A DNA stretch of 64,000 nucleotides from Plutella xylostella (taxonomy: Eukaryota; Arthropoda; Insecta; Lepidoptera; Plutellidae): the NCBI RefSeq assembly GCF_932276165.1, contig NC_063993.1:10674001-10738000 (forward strand). The letters are read 5' to 3'. Both the position numbers and the translations under genes were made by a program. The notes below the pieces were generated by a model that made no database searches, had not been told where the DNA came from, and saw only the letters and a list, made by a program, of their open reading frames with translations. Shown here piece by piece: positions 12,301 to 25,376 of the stretch. Each line of letters begins with the position of its first letter. Positions within the stretch are counted from its first letter, which is position 1.

Positions 12301-12733
12301 ACTGTGTGTCAATGGGATAAGGACGAAAATCACTAGTCAGGCCTGACAATTGTCTCTACTGCGTAATTGCTCGATAGCTGCATGCATTCAGTCCAGTTTC
12401 TGAAAAGCAGATAATAGGGAATATGCGTAATTTTTTTTAATACTTTTATTGGATAGTTTTACATCACTTTATTATAGTAAAAAAAAATTCAACGCCAAAA
12501 TAAGTAATTTAAGGTATTTTAAAGAAAGTTTAAAAATTACAACCATCACGACCACTTTGAAATTCCCGTCAGGATGGCGGGATGGTGTGACGTCATAATC
12601 GTTTAATTTCACGGCTCAGAATAATGAGTCCCGTCAGTCGGCATAGATTTTTTACCTAATCAAGTAATCACAGAGTACTTTTGTATTTTCAAAAAACCAA
12701 TGTTGTCATGGTAACAAACGAAAAAGGAAGTGT
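9389..12733. other. AT-rich non-coding stretch
   Basis: No supported gene or named repeat. Short low-complexity A/T runs are frequent. A perfect CRE-like palindrome TGACGTCA occurs at 12588-12595. Confidence 0.45.
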
Positions 12734-12840
12734 ATAAAGTGTGATCAGTTGCTGTTTTGTAATGGTAATAAAGTGTGACCAGTGGCTGTTTTGTAATGGG
12801 AGCTCGTAAATAGCTGCTAGTAGCTCTTTTGAAATGGGAG
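12734..12840. repeat. 34-bp tandem duplication with degenerate third unit
   Basis: Units ataaagtgtgaYcagtKgct followed by gttttgtaatggKa start at 12734 and 12768 (period 34). A decayed third unit ends with gaaatgggag near 12840. Confidence 0.7.
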
Positions 12841-12971
12841 CGCGCAAACCAGAGGACCTTTGTACACAATATTACGCTATTATGACAATATGAATATAAA
12901 GTAATATTTGTATTGTATGTAAGTACTTACTGTAACTTTGGTTCTCAGTAAGAGAGACTAGGGTTAGTGGG

Positions 12972-13070
12972 TCATTCTATTCTATTATCTGTGGGGGTGT
13001 AAGAACCTGCACCTGGCTCTCTTGAATGGAACCATTGTGCATATCTCAAAGGTCTAAACCCCCTTATCTA
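12972..13070 (-). mobile_element. SINE, 3' part with (ATAGA)n tail
   Basis: Matches the 3' half of the full SINE at 43077-43421, including ctgtgggggtgtaag and cacctggctctct on the plus strand, and the same pentanucleotide tail (attctattctatta on the plus strand). Lacks the tRNA head, so 5'-truncated. Confidence 0.65.
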
Positions 13071-16000
13071 AACTATCGAATAAGAGTATGAAAATATATG
13101 CATATTCCCTAATATTTGGGCACACGGCTCTCGACTTTTTAATAGTCTTGGCTGTCCTTTTCCGCAGCTGGCCACAGTTTACTCTTTCATACTGCGTAAT
13201 AAATTAAATATGTCCAGTTCTTCTGATTACGAGAATTCTTCCATAACTTAATTTAGAAAAAAATAACAACTTTTGAAATATACTAACGACTGCCATTATA
13301 ACCTAAAAGTAGAAAGAGCAACTTGTGTCATGTTCATGTCATAATACTTACAATACAAATTTAATTTTATTGTGTTGCAATATGGAGCATATTTGAGTAG
13401 GCTCGTTGACTAGCGAATGGCTGTTTACGCCTCATTACAATAGAACAACTAGTGGCAGCCCATACACTACCAACAAAAAATATAAAAATTCCTAAACTTT
13501 GCAAACAAACAAGCATATCAAACAAGAAGTGGAGAGGTTATAGGAGGCTAGGATCTACTCGTATTGGAAGAATTTTTATGTGATCCATCGTATCTGATCA
13601 CAACGAGCATCACAAATACTCGGTGACATTAACATTTCTTTGTTTACACTTGACATTTATTTAACTATACGCAAACGCAAAGAAGTTATTATTCTGAGAT
13701 TGATATATAAAGAATTATGACGTCACATCCGCCCTAAGAAAATGGGTGACGTTTCTCGGAAGTTAGAATTTACCGAAGTTTTTTTGTACTTTTCAACTTC
13801 ATTTACTTGCTCAAAAATAAATTATAATCAAAAATAATGATGGAGTCGTAGTTATGAAACAACAAAGTTTATTATAAATAATATTTGACCTTTATTTGAA
13901 CCACTTGCATATTCCCTATTGTAACAACCTGGTTAATTACCCGAGAGGTGTTGTTATCATTCATTTTCACTTCTCCTATCAACATTTCTGCGTACACTGG
14001 TTAAAATATGTACAACTATTAGCTATTGATAAAACTGAATTGCTATTTACCAATCCATAACATAATTTATCAACAATATCCTTAGGTACGTAATAGGTAT
14101 CTCTAAGAAAACCTAGGTAATATGAGTATGGCATTTTATTGCCAAATAGCCTAAGGTAAAAGGTTTTGTAAATAGAAGAGTCTAGGAAGATCATAAAGGC
14201 TTGATCGAATCCCGTCTTTCATACCAGAAAATCGTAACAATATAGCTAAAATATTAGGAAGAAAGCAGCGCCTATACTATCGACCAACTGACTTCATACC
14301 GTCGGCCGGCCACGTTCTTCATAAAATATTTTCGGAGCCGAGAGAAATTGGTCAAAAAGGACGCTTCAACAAGATTATCTCGGCCAATCCCCGGACGGAG
14401 GTAGCAAAAATCAATCTATAGTCAACGAAACAAAGTCCTTTTTCGCCTGTTCACGGGGCTCCGCCATTCCTAGACTCACTATACCATTCCGCTTTTTGGT
14501 ACCTAGTTTATCAAAAGATCATTTTGTATTACAGCTCCAAAGCTTTCCTTCTTGTTATTGATTTAGGGTTATGTGCAGTGTAGAAAATGTATGTATTGAA
14601 GTGAATATTTTGAATGGCTAGTAAACATTAACTTCCATTGGATAAGAACTCTGAATATACCTATAACAATATTTTAATTCACTACAAAGGTTTACTAGTA
14701 GTTTTACCATGACCAAAAACTTTATTATCTCCATGAGTTCACAACTCATTAACAATATTACAATCAGAGGTAAGTAAATAATAAACTAAAATAATGAAGT
14801 GAATGAAATAGTTTGGTAACCTATCCTGTGTACGTTGTCATGAATAAAAGAAAGAGAAAAGCTAAGATAAGCAAGGAATCCTCCTACCTAATGACTCCAT
14901 ATGTCAGAATAAAAATGGTGTGGAAAAACAAACAGGGCATAATACTCCGTACGCAATAACACAAGCTGGGGAAATGGATTTTTGTTTTGTCCCACTTTTT
15001 CTATAGTCCTAAGTAAACGATCGATGCAAAATGTCAGCTTGCTTATTAGCAATAATTATCAGTTAAATGTTGCTAAGCAATTAGCACAATTTATTGATTT
15101 TTATCGCACTGTTATAGGTTAGGTAAGAGTGTATAAGTTGCTAAAAACACAATTTGACCAAATCACCAATAAAGCAAAACTTGAAAGAATGCAATCACAC
15201 TACGTCATAGATACGCGGCCCGAAAACTATTTTTAAATTGAAATTTTCGTCGCATCCGATCCATCGTACGCGGGATGCGGCCCAAAAGTAAAACAAAGCT
15301 AATGCTGTGTCACAATTTCTTTCGAACTCCGATGGTAGAAGTGAATTGGTCTTACATTGGCATCGTTGTTTTATCCGAAACGATGGCTGTGCACAATCAG
15401 GGATTGTAACTTTTTCCATAGCGAAAGTTTGTCTATAAATCGTTCTGGTCCACAAGACGCTAGCTGGGGCATTCGATGAAACGGCACCCCTTCTTGACAA
15501 TTTATGGCGGATTTGCATTAGGACTAACTAAATTACTGGCATTAAGCGGTTAACTTTTGCGCTGATGGATTCTGATGTGTAGAGGAAAATGTATAGGTAT
15601 ACTGCTGGTCATTGAGGTCTTACACCCACTATGCTTATTGAAAATGTCAAACTAAACTTTCGTCGTAAAGGTTCCTTCAGTTACAAAAAAGAGTCTACAG
15701 TTGTTTTCCAATAACCTAAGTAGCTACGCAGATTTTGTTCAATATGACCGTTGAAGTAACATTAATTTTAATGCTTTATATTTATAGTTTTAGTATATTG
15801 GACTAGTTTGGATGTTGTTAGCGATCTGTTGTGTATTTTGACTTTTACGGCTTGGACGTGCCGTGGTTGTGCGCAGGGACGGAATGTTTTCTGCAAAGTT
15901 TTGTCGTTCGTTTTGGTTACAATGCCTACTCTGTAGGGCCCGGGCCTCGATATTATATTTATATATATATATATATATATTGTTTAGACTAAATAATATG

Positions 16001-16582
16001 AATAACATGCGTATACATATACTCGTATTCGTATAATACGGCGATTTGGCTCGCGACCTATAACGTGAGTGCGAATGTACAGCGAAAGGTAGGTGACTCG
16101 CTTGCAAGTCTAACTCTGACTACCCCTTCGGGGATAACAGACGTAAGCATAATTATGTACTTATGTATATATTATTTAGAATAGTCATTTGAATTACCTT
16201 TTAAACTTTTTTCACACCATTAGAAGTGTTTATTTAACATTAAAACAACTACAGTTTCACAACAAAGAAACCTTAGCCACTGAAAACCTGCCATCAACAG
16301 AAACTTTACATTTTTACCGTCGGCGTAATTATACAATGTGTCAACACATTATTTAGTAAAGGCGGATAATTACTCGCTAACCGCAGACTGCATTGTGTAA
16401 CTGGATCCGCCGGTGACAGCCATTTGATATAAAATCGATAGCCGACGCTGTTTTATGGTTCGAGAGCTGGCTAGAGGGAACGCCGATTTCAGATACTACG
16501 AAAACCTAGAGGCTACGGTTGTAAACAGCTGTCTTGTGTCTTTGGCTACTGTTGTAGGCTTGTGTCTGTGTCCATGAGAATA
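13071..16582. other. non-coding stretch with AT microsatellite
   Basis: No supported gene. A CRE-like TGACGTCA is at 13719-13726 and a (TA)n tract at 15955-15980. The 107-codon minus frame at 15195-15518 has no recognisable motif. Confidence 0.45.
15955..15980. repeat. (TA)n microsatellite
   Basis: About thirteen dinucleotide units. Confidence 0.85.
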
Positions 16583-16671
16583 TACACGCGCGTGCAGTGA
16601 AAAAGTTCCAGTTTCAATAACACCGAATAGCCGAATACTCCTGAATGGAATTAGCTAAATGATGCCGTCTC
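16583..16671 (+). mobile_element. TIR element family B, left half
   Basis: Reads cgtgcagtgaaaaagttcca then, after a gap, actcctgaatggaattagctaaatgatgccgtct, matching the left half of the copies at 32352 and 58596. The right end is missing. Confidence 0.5.
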
Positions 16672-18243
16672 GTTATCATAAACGATAACGTTAATATTGT
16701 GTTAAAATATGGTTTAGTATAGATAGTATAAGTATTTGTTTCAACAGGTCGTTAATCGTGACTCTTATCATCGGCCATTACCTTAATAAACCAGCCTCCT
16801 AATTATCGATCGAGATCTCTATAATTTAAGACTCCTTGGAGGCATATCGCCCATCGGGCTCGTAAAAACTAATCAAAATTCCCCATCATAACACATATCT
16901 AGCACTCGATCAGATATGGAAAACAGTTTTTCTTCGAGCTCCATGATTTATTCCGTAGGGCCAGATAACGGCCAGGAGGATGGCCGTAATGGCCAAAATA
17001 GACCGAAATGGGCCGAAAGTGGGCTTTTCCAGTCGCGTATTTTTACATATTAGTCGTATGCCACGAACACTACAAGCGAAGCGGTTTTCAGTGCTATTTT
17101 GACTTGTCAAACGGACTTTGTGACTTGATTTTCTACCTCATAGTCTTTTTATATAACAGTATTTATAGTACATTGGCAATTTTGTATTGTATATTTTGTT
17201 TAGCGTATTGTTGTCTCAATGTTACAGCGGCTACCCCAATCAGGCATTATTTAAAAGACTTACCACTTTCATACTCGTACATACATACACATACCAAACC
17301 AAACTAACACAATCATGATATAAATCACATCTACAAATAGGAATACTAAGTACTGGGTCGCGCTCTGTCCAATTGTCCATAGCACCTCTATCCTTCAAGG
17401 ATACTATTAAATTACAAAGGTATATTCAACGAAGTTATGGCGGCTATATTTCGCAGGTGAGCAGAAAGGGAACGTTTCAGGGTGAAAAATATGAATAATT
17501 ATTGCTACGGCCCCTTTGTAGGACAATGGGTTCTTTCTATGTGCTCCACGTGAAAATATACCAAAAGATATCAGTGAGAAATTTGTTAAATCTACAATAT
17601 AAATTTTGCTAGTTGCATTTATACTTTTTCGTGTTCTAAAGGAGTCTTTGGCCTAAAATAACGACGGGAAAGTCTGTAATTTACAATTATATCCAGATGA
17701 CTTTCGGAATTACATTTTCTGTTCAGTTTCTATACTAAATACATTTTGATATTGAGATTATTAACTTTTAGGTGTACTTACTATATTTTGAATAAGTATA
17801 CAATTGACCTGCAATTAAAGGTTGGGTTTCTATTCTACCAAGCAGTGCAGGGTTATTATAAACTTTTTGGACATCACAGAAGCGGCACAACTTATTTTAG
17901 TACCTACAGTTCATTCATAACCGTGATGGATCAAGCAGAAGTGCCAAACTGAAGGGTAAGAATAGATTTGTACCTTCGCCGTCAGAGCATCGCCGAAGCA
18001 ACTAAGCAACTGAAATAGAAAATAAATTATTTAGTGAATGAAGACGTTTGTGAACTAAAATTATTGATCAGTGTCTAATAAGTTTCAATGTATTAATACT
18101 GTTGGTATTTTTTATTTCGTAACACACGTAGGTTTCAAAGCGACATACTTCTTCTTTTACCTAAGTTTAAAGCTACGGAACCAAATTCTACAAAAGAACG
18201 TCTAAGCCTTGTTAGGCGCGCGGAAACTCACGAAAATCCTCAC

Positions 18244-18272
18244 CGTAGATGTCGAATACGAAATCAGGCATT
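18244..18272 (-). CDS. possible alternative exon with in-frame ATG, minus strand
   Basis: A good acceptor (ttgtttcgtttttcgacag) is followed by AATGCC and, 29 nt on, by a donor (TACG then gtgagg); a second donor (gtgagt) lies 12 nt further. From the ATG at 18271 the exon reads MPDFVFDIY plus one base, which would join the exon at 1649-1837 in frame (phase 1). It could be an alternative translation start preceded by a non-coding leader exon. It is not multiple-of-three in length, so it cannot simply be inserted between the other candidate exons. Local GC is raised between 18180 and 18440. Chance is quite possible. Confidence 0.22.
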
Positions 18273-19243
18273 CTGTCGAAAAACGAAACAAATCGGCTTT
18301 ATGCAACCTGCACTTCGAGTGTGAACGAGACGGTTAATCTCTATCCACTCGAGACAGAACGAGACAAAACATGTAGTGGTGCAGACGCGAACCGAATCCC
18401 AAATCGCGTAACGCTGGGTGCATAGGAAATTTGAATAGGAAAATTCAGCCACGGCTGTTCAAACTTAATACAGGCGTCATAAATTATGCGGACAATACAT
18501 TAGGTTAATTCATAAATTTCATTTTTATTTATTCACTTGAGGGATGACCACCCACATAAGTTAAAGAAAAGCATCACAGCTACTGTATATTATCGACGTA
18601 AGACTTTATTAGGAGTTAGTGGGTAAAAGAAACATTACTATACTCCTTGGGTAGCTATATCTACGTTACTTTTCCCAAGAGTGCATGTCAATAATTCAAA
18701 ACTTCGTGCCACATGTCGTTATTACGAATTGATAACAACAATCAATAATTCCAACGAAACAAAACAGGCGATGCAATCGTACCACAGAGCAGCATGTTTT
18801 GCGCATAAACAATATAGAGGTAGAGTCCACGGCTCGAAAAAAAAACGACCTCCATCGAAGCATCCGCACTGTTTTTTTAAGTTTCGCCCGTCAATAGTTT
18901 TTGAATGAGTCGGTGCAGTGCGCAAAGTTGCTAATTGAGTTATTTGAGGGCACGAAACTACGAAACTTAAGCTACGGAGATTGTTTTTCCTCTAGAACAT
19001 AATCAAACTAGGGAATGCTGCTAGCCCCGCCTTCTAGCAGAATATTTCCAGTGCAACGAACAATCTTGTAATTTCATGAGCTAACTTATTGCTGTTTTTT
19101 AATCGTGTTTGTTTGATAGTCCGGCTGCTCTCGCTCGGGATGGCTGACTTCATTTGAAATGGTGAAACAAAACTAAGTACAACATCTAAGAGGTAAGTCC
19201 ACTTGTCAAGTAAAAAGAGGATTGTTGATTTGTGGTAAGTATA

Positions 19244-19270
19244 CACACTATGAGCAATGAAAAAGTTCCT
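19244..19270. mobile_element. TIR element family B, single terminus
   Basis: The sequence cacactatgagcaatgaaaa followed by agttcct matches the family B terminal repeat. No second end is visible nearby. Confidence 0.35.
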
Positions 19271-19685
19271 ATAAAATAATCAATTAATTTAAAAAACCTT
19301 GTATTCTTTTGCAAAAAAGTTACCTTGTTACATTATTAAGACTGAATCAACAACGAGCGATGCGTTATTCAAATCGCACTAAAACGGCCCCGATACAAAC
19401 ATTGAATACTAAACCCGCCCGGACAAGCAGGCAGAGACAAACGGCCAGCGAATCCCAACGGATATAAGGTGTCGGTCGAGACGGATAGATACTGCATTCG
19501 ATTCATTGCCGATTCATCGAGCGAAACTTTTCAATTATGTCCTGCATCGGGCGCCGATAAGCGTAGGGTTATTGTCTGTGTTCTTTATTTGAATTTTCGC
19601 GCGGTTTCGACTTCATCCGTGTTTTTTACTTTTTTATGTTTTTTTCTTAATGGCCAGTGCTAAAGGTCTAATAAAAAAAACTTAC

Positions 19686-19730
19686 TTATATAACTATAAC
19701 TGCAATCATCCCCATGCTGTTGTCCCTCAC
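19686..19730 (-). CDS. candidate 45-nt coding microexon of the same minus-strand gene
   Basis: On the minus strand there is a strong acceptor (cttcttttttcacag) followed 45 nt later by a consensus donor (gtaagttttt). The length is a multiple of three. Read with two bases completing the incoming codon, it encodes EGQQHGDDCSYSYI and leaves one base A (phase 1/1). That A joins to the leading GC of the exon at 1649-1837 to make a Ser codon, so the two exons are in frame (about 17.8-kb intron). The reading frame beginning at the first base would end in TAA at the last codon, and the third frame has an early stop, so only one frame works as an internal exon. Small size means chance is a real alternative, but good splice sites on both sides plus matching phase make it worth annotating. 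No domain is visible. Confidence 0.45.
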   Translation of the reverse strand: MRDNSMGMIAVIVI

Positions 19731-20094
19731 CTGTGAAAAAAGAAGAAAAATATTAGTTAATGTAATTCAACAAAAGCACAGACAAATTGATATAACAAAG
19801 ATTCAAAAGATATACACAGAGTTCCCAGAGTAAGTTGCAAAACTAGAGGAAGTTATTTACATAAAAAAGTTCATTCAAGACTTCACAAAAGAGCACCGCA
19901 GCCAAGTCGTGATCCCTTAGCATATAAAAATGTACATCTAGGAACTTTTAACCATAATAAGACGGTAATGTGTTTTAAGAAGTCTCCCTTACCTAATCTC
20001 AACTTAATGGTACAAGCCACCGTGAGAATAGGAGAAACAAATAAAGGGTCGTTTTAGAAAATGGTTTCAATTTAGGTCGGGATAGAGTTTGAAT

Positions 20095-20240
20095 TCAGGC
20101 GGCGCGGCCGGTCGGTTACAAACGTCACAATTGCCGCTCCAAATGTATCGCGCGAGATCGTCACGCGCCATTAGATTTGAATCTGGGACTTCTTAAACAC
20201 CGTCGTGATGGCGGCACCCTCTCGTGTGGCTCCACAAAGA
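20095..20240. other. GC/CpG-rich patch
   Basis: Raised GC with many CpG (ggcggcgcggccggtcggtt at 20099) next to the candidate microexon at 19686-19730 (365 bp away). No splice-supported exon found. May be regulatory. Confidence 0.25.
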
Positions 20241-21366
20241 TATTTTACACGCGAAATTAATTCATGTAACACAATATTCTCGACAGTTTTTATCGCCAAC
20301 TAAATTATCGATGAACAAAAGAATTCACGTTACATTTTTTTAAAAAAAACCTCTGTTGCTTTACTGGCTGGAAAAAGTAAAAACGTTTAAGACCCGAAAT
20401 TTCCCGCCTCTTTTCCCATAGCATAATGACGTAATTCTATACTTTATGGGCTTCGTGGAATTTAATTTTGGCCTTTTTATATTTTGACCACTCGGCCCCC
20501 TATGAGAGGGGGGCAGACAAGGTGGTACTTTGGCTATTGTGAAGAGGCTCACGTCCACATATTAGGCAAAAGGTCCTTCTAAAGAGGTCAAATGAGGTGC
20601 GCTCACGTTTATAACGAGTTCCCAACTTCATGACGAGTTGAGAATAACATTTTTATGTTTCCGGAATGTTCCAAGCTCGACGTTGGTATTCCTTATTTGG
20701 GCACTACCATTTTATTACATCTATCCTCTTAAAGCTAAGTCTATATAAGAGAGTGTTTTATTAAGCAAATTGCGTGATACGACTGTTTATGTGTTTATCA
20801 GTTGCAATATCAAATACATTAAAAACAGCTCATAAGCAAACTGAAGAAACATAACAAATTAATTGATAAAATTTTCAAAGAAAACCACTGCATTGCATTC
20901 TAAATACATATAGGTAGGTACATTTCCCACAGTTGATAAAAGCGACGTACAGGATGATAGGAAAATAAAATGATAATAAAAAATCTATAGAATTTGGAGT
21001 ACCAGGGCGACAGACTGTTCAATAGGTTATAACAAGACGCGCTTGTCAAGGTGAACGGATGCGTATCGATCACCAACCTATTCTTACCGTCCGTTCGAGC
21101 TCTTTTAAACCCAATCCCAGTGACATAGGAACTATTAGCAGCCCTAAAGAAAAGATTGCCAGGCCGCTGATACGGGAGTATTGAGATCTGAAGTGGTCCT
21201 TGTAAAATATGGAACGCACCCTCGGGTTAAAAACTTGTTTATCCATGTTGCCCAAATACTTATTTATCAATAGACACGCCTTGTTATAACTTACACATGA
21301 TTTTATCAGAACAAAATCAGCTTCTGACTTTTTAGCTGTAGTCGTAACACAAACATCCAATCCCAC

Positions 21367-21472
21367 TTATTCATAAAAAAGTTATAGGATGGTCAAAGAA
21401 CAAACTGTTCTCTGTCAGACAATGACAAAACAGTTCAATAGCTAAAGCGTCCTATAACTTTTTTATGAATAA
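21367..21472. mobile_element. short MITE with perfect 23-bp TIRs
   Basis: The ends ttattcataaaaaagttat-agga and its exact reverse complement (21450-21472) enclose 60 bp. No coding capacity. The perfect TIR match means it is either young or able to be gene-converted. The flanking target duplication is not clear. Confidence 0.7.
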
Positions 21473-21539
21473 AGGGGTTAGTCAGTATTAATCTAGCTAC
21501 GTATACCAAGGAAAGTCTTTCTAAAATATCGCCACTATT

Positions 21540-21680
21540 CGCCATTTTTCTCCACGCTGCCACCGTGTCTCAAACCGGGCCTACAGGGGACAGGGGTGCG
21601 GGGTGCGAAGGGGGGGGGGGGCGGCGGCGACGGAGCTTCCGCTGCAGACTGCCGCCTGAAGGGTATAACGCGACCGAGTG
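21540..21680. other. G-rich patch with poly-G run
   Basis: Contains a run of 12 or more G near 21610-21621 followed by gcggcggcgacgg. No exon could be supported on either strand. G-quadruplex formation is plausible. Confidence 0.4.
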
Positions 21681-22307
21681 AAGATGTCTGAAGGCTGAAA
21701 GCTACACAATCCGACCGGCTAACAACGGACGGCGTGTGAAAATAAACAACGGGTTTTCTTCTTAATGACGGCAGATATTTTAAGGAAAATTTTACAGGAT
21801 AGACGTAATTATTAATTTTTCCTTTGCGAAGGTAAGTTTAATTATATCGTCCTACTAAGAATACGTTAAAAGTATTCCAGGAAGCAGCTAAGGTGACAAA
21901 AAACAAATTTATATCATATCACATGTCACATCGCACCGCGTCGCTAAACAACTGTAGCGCCAACTATAAACAACTAATTACATCTATTTTCGGACGAAAA
22001 TGACGGCGCTAGTCTGAAAACCTCTATTTTTGCCTCAGATCCTTTAGCCAAGCAAATACGGCTTGTATACCATGTGTTTTAGGTACAGTTTACATTGGAA
22101 TCGAAGTCGTATTTTGTTAATGACACGCGAATGTTCGTTGCAGAGTTTAATTACCCATCAAAGATAGCGTTGCGAAGCCCCGTCTAATGCCAAATGCCTT
22201 TATGTGAATATATTACTATTATTACATTTATGGAGATTGCTGTTTAAAGGTGTTTCGCGCTTTGAATCGTGGTTATCGTTTTAAAAATGGTTGGTTCAAT
22301 ATAGGTA

Positions 22308-22505
22308 CCTCACGAGCCATCAAAAAGTTCCACTCACAAAATGCCAAACCCAAGTGGCACAAATTTTTCAAAATTTTGATTAAAAATGTGATCAAATATT
22401 TACTTCAATGCACTTTTAAATGTAATTCAATATTGCAGATGCCGTGCTAGTTTTTTTCCGTTTAGGAGTAATTTGGCACTATGTCACTGGAACTTTTCCA
22501 TTGCT
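22308..22505 (-). mobile_element. TIR element family B, near full-length copy
   Basis: Left end cctcacgagccatcaaaaag plus ttccact and right end ggaacttttccattgct are inverted. The right interior (gatgccgtgctag, ccgtttaggagtaatttggc) is the reverse complement of the left interior of copies 32352 and 58596. TA at 22306-22307. Confidence 0.6.
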
Positions 22506-25376
22506 TTTCTATTGCATTGAGTATACCTATTCAATGAGTGTAGGTATCTAACCTCATACTCATCTTGTCTCAATCTAAGGCAAAAGTACGCATCAGGCAG
22601 AAAACTATCAGTTTTTCCGTTAACCCGTTGGGTGCAGTCGAGCCCGTCGTCACGCGCCGGCGCTCACGGCTTTATTTGAATTACTATGCCATTAAAATGG
22701 TTAAAGAATATTGTGAGTGTGAAACGCATGATTGGCTCCATAGCTGAACGGGATTAAATTGCTTTGTACTGTTGCGTATCTAATGTTAGTTAAAATATAT
22801 GTGGAGGTAAAGATAACAGGAAACTTTGGTTCTAAATTATGTTGGGAGAGGTTCAATATAAATAAAGTAATGTTTGGTGCTTGCAGTTAATCTTATATTA
22901 TTGATTTTAACAATAAGAAGTAACAATTTAATATAAGAAATAATACTAGCCAGGATAAACGCAGAGTTCCTATGTAATTACGAGTCGTAAAATTGAATAC
23001 AATCTCATATCTTAATGGTCATCTCTACAAATATTAAACCAGTCAAAATATTTAGCTAATTCTCAAGTGATATAAAACAGCTATACACAAACGATTCAAT
23101 CAAACCAGATTGCAACAACACTAAACTACTCTCAAGTGGAAATAAAACAAAACCACTTAATTACAATATTCACTTAAAACACGCTCAATCATAAGGAGCA
23201 TTTAAGGTTTATTTTTGCAAACTGCTGGAATAAAAAAAACTTTACTAATTGCGTAATGGATTTTATAATACCCGAGGGAATGCGCTCCTTGATTGGTTGA
23301 TTGGCGTAAAACATGGAAATTGGATGAACGAATGGCGGATAGCCACCGACGAAAATTTTATGAATCCGTACGTACGGTACATTTTATGCTAGACAAGTTT
23401 GAAATAGCAGTAACGTGTATCTATTATTGGGATTCATTACAAAAATAACCAATGCCATATTTTTGTAGGCAAAGAAATGAAATTAGTTTTTGAGTCAGTA
23501 ATTATTTTGTGCAAATAATATTATGAATATCATAAAGCAAAATAGCTACAGAAAAATATTGCATTTTTTACTAGACGTCACATTAACAGAACACTCAGAA
23601 GTGTGACCGCGACAATCCTACAATATTCACAAAGCAAGACCGAGCACCTCTGCGGGGACTTTTATAAAATCTCCCTACGTTTTCATGAAGGTTATAAGTT
23701 AAACGTCAAGTTTTCACAACACTATTTTATCCTTAAAGTACATCCAACTTGCTGCCATCAACGCGCGAATATAAAGGAGCTCCATTCAGAACTCCACTAC
23801 TCTAAATATAGACGTATCGCGGAGCTGAACTGGAGCGTAAGAGCTCGGCATATGGTCGGGTTTAGCTTGCTTAGCACGCTGCTTAGTTACGTACGGTTGC
23901 GTTCACAAAAATAACGAACAGCGCGAGTCGGTAATCATCGTATGAATAGCCACCGACTCACTGAAGGGTCTTTTGAACCTTTCAAAAGGAGATTTCCGAA
24001 CGGTTTCTAGACGGTTAATTACAAGATACGGAGGTACTCGACACGGAGTTTGTCTCGAAATTTGAAATTCTTATTACTTGAGACGTAGTTTTACGTCTCC
24101 GCGAGCGGTTGGCGCGGTGAGCGTTTTTACTGCAGACGCTTGACGTTTCATTTTTAATGAGTTTTTAAGCAAGTCATAACGCCGACTCCTTGTTTTGTCA
24201 CATGAATATGGAGAATTCAGTGCTTTAGCAGTCTTTAAGAAAATGTAAGAGCTTTTGAATTTTAATCTGTGTGCGCATAATTTGCTAGTTACTTTATTTG
24301 CGAGTACAAAGTTTGCACAGTACGCTGTAAAGAGCTTAAGAGTTCACGACGATAATTTCTCCATAAAGCCTTTAATTGCCCTTTTAATCGTTAATTACGA
24401 AGCGTAGCGCATTTACTTAAGAAATGTTTTTATCGTACGGACCGCATTGCTTAGTGACATCTACTGCAGTACTAAGGGGACAATCATGCTCTTTGAACTT
24501 CGCAATAAATTAATAAAGGGTGAAACATGTAACATAATGTCTCATTTACAAGAACCACGTGTCTATCCTAAAATCACAAAGTCATCCACACACATCAGCC
24601 AATACAACTCAAACGAAGCAGAGCACTAAAGGCGTTTTATTTGAGAATCGAGCTGCCATCAAGCCATAAACCATATGGCAAGACAATAAATCGGGTGGCA
24701 TCAGACGCCGTTTACTGGCAACACCGAAGCCGGGCGCAGGACAGGATTTATGTGATGCCGTCGCTAGGACCAGTGACAATGACTAGCCTGCAACCAGCCG
24801 TGCTGCGATTAAATGCAGTAGAAACAATCATTATGTTGTCTATGTAACTGAAAGATGAGGAAATATAAATATTGGAAAACTATTTCAAAAACGGGCTCGA
24901 GCTAATAACACAATTACCCATTTGTTTTAGTCTTTTTTGTATATTAGGTTTATAGGTAATCGTATATTCTCGTTTCAATTTTACTCTAATAATTAGTGTC
25001 CCTTCTGATATGCCTCCCGTCCGTTTACTAATAAAATTTCATAACAAATTAGGTATATAATACTAAAATTGAATTGAACGTAAACTTGCCATTCTGAATC
25101 ACTATTGAAAATTCGCAAAACGAAATAACTGCATAATCCAGTGACCCGAGTTTCTAGCGCATAATATTTCACGACTGTTCCGTAAAAACTTTTACTACTT
25201 ATGTGGTTCATACAGATTCAAGTTTCATAAAGATACATTTCCTAAATTACTCTAGACGAAAGTTTCAAAATAACTGACTGTTTCGCTAAGATACATGCAA
25301 AATTGTAGATGCCAATACATTAACGGCACACTAAGACAAGCTAACAAGACAAGCGCTGCGATACCACCGCAAGGTA
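22506..25376. other. non-coding stretch
   Basis: No supported gene. Open frames at 22565, 23603, 24447 and 24641 are short and featureless. Confidence 0.45.

Noticed and set aside
15195..15518. 107-codon minus frame
   Set aside because: No motif, no splice context, no similarity to a transposase that I could recognise.
21070..21366. 98-codon minus frame next to the perfect-TIR MITE
   Set aside because: Its start abuts the MITE by coincidence; it has no transposase motif and lies outside the inverted repeats.
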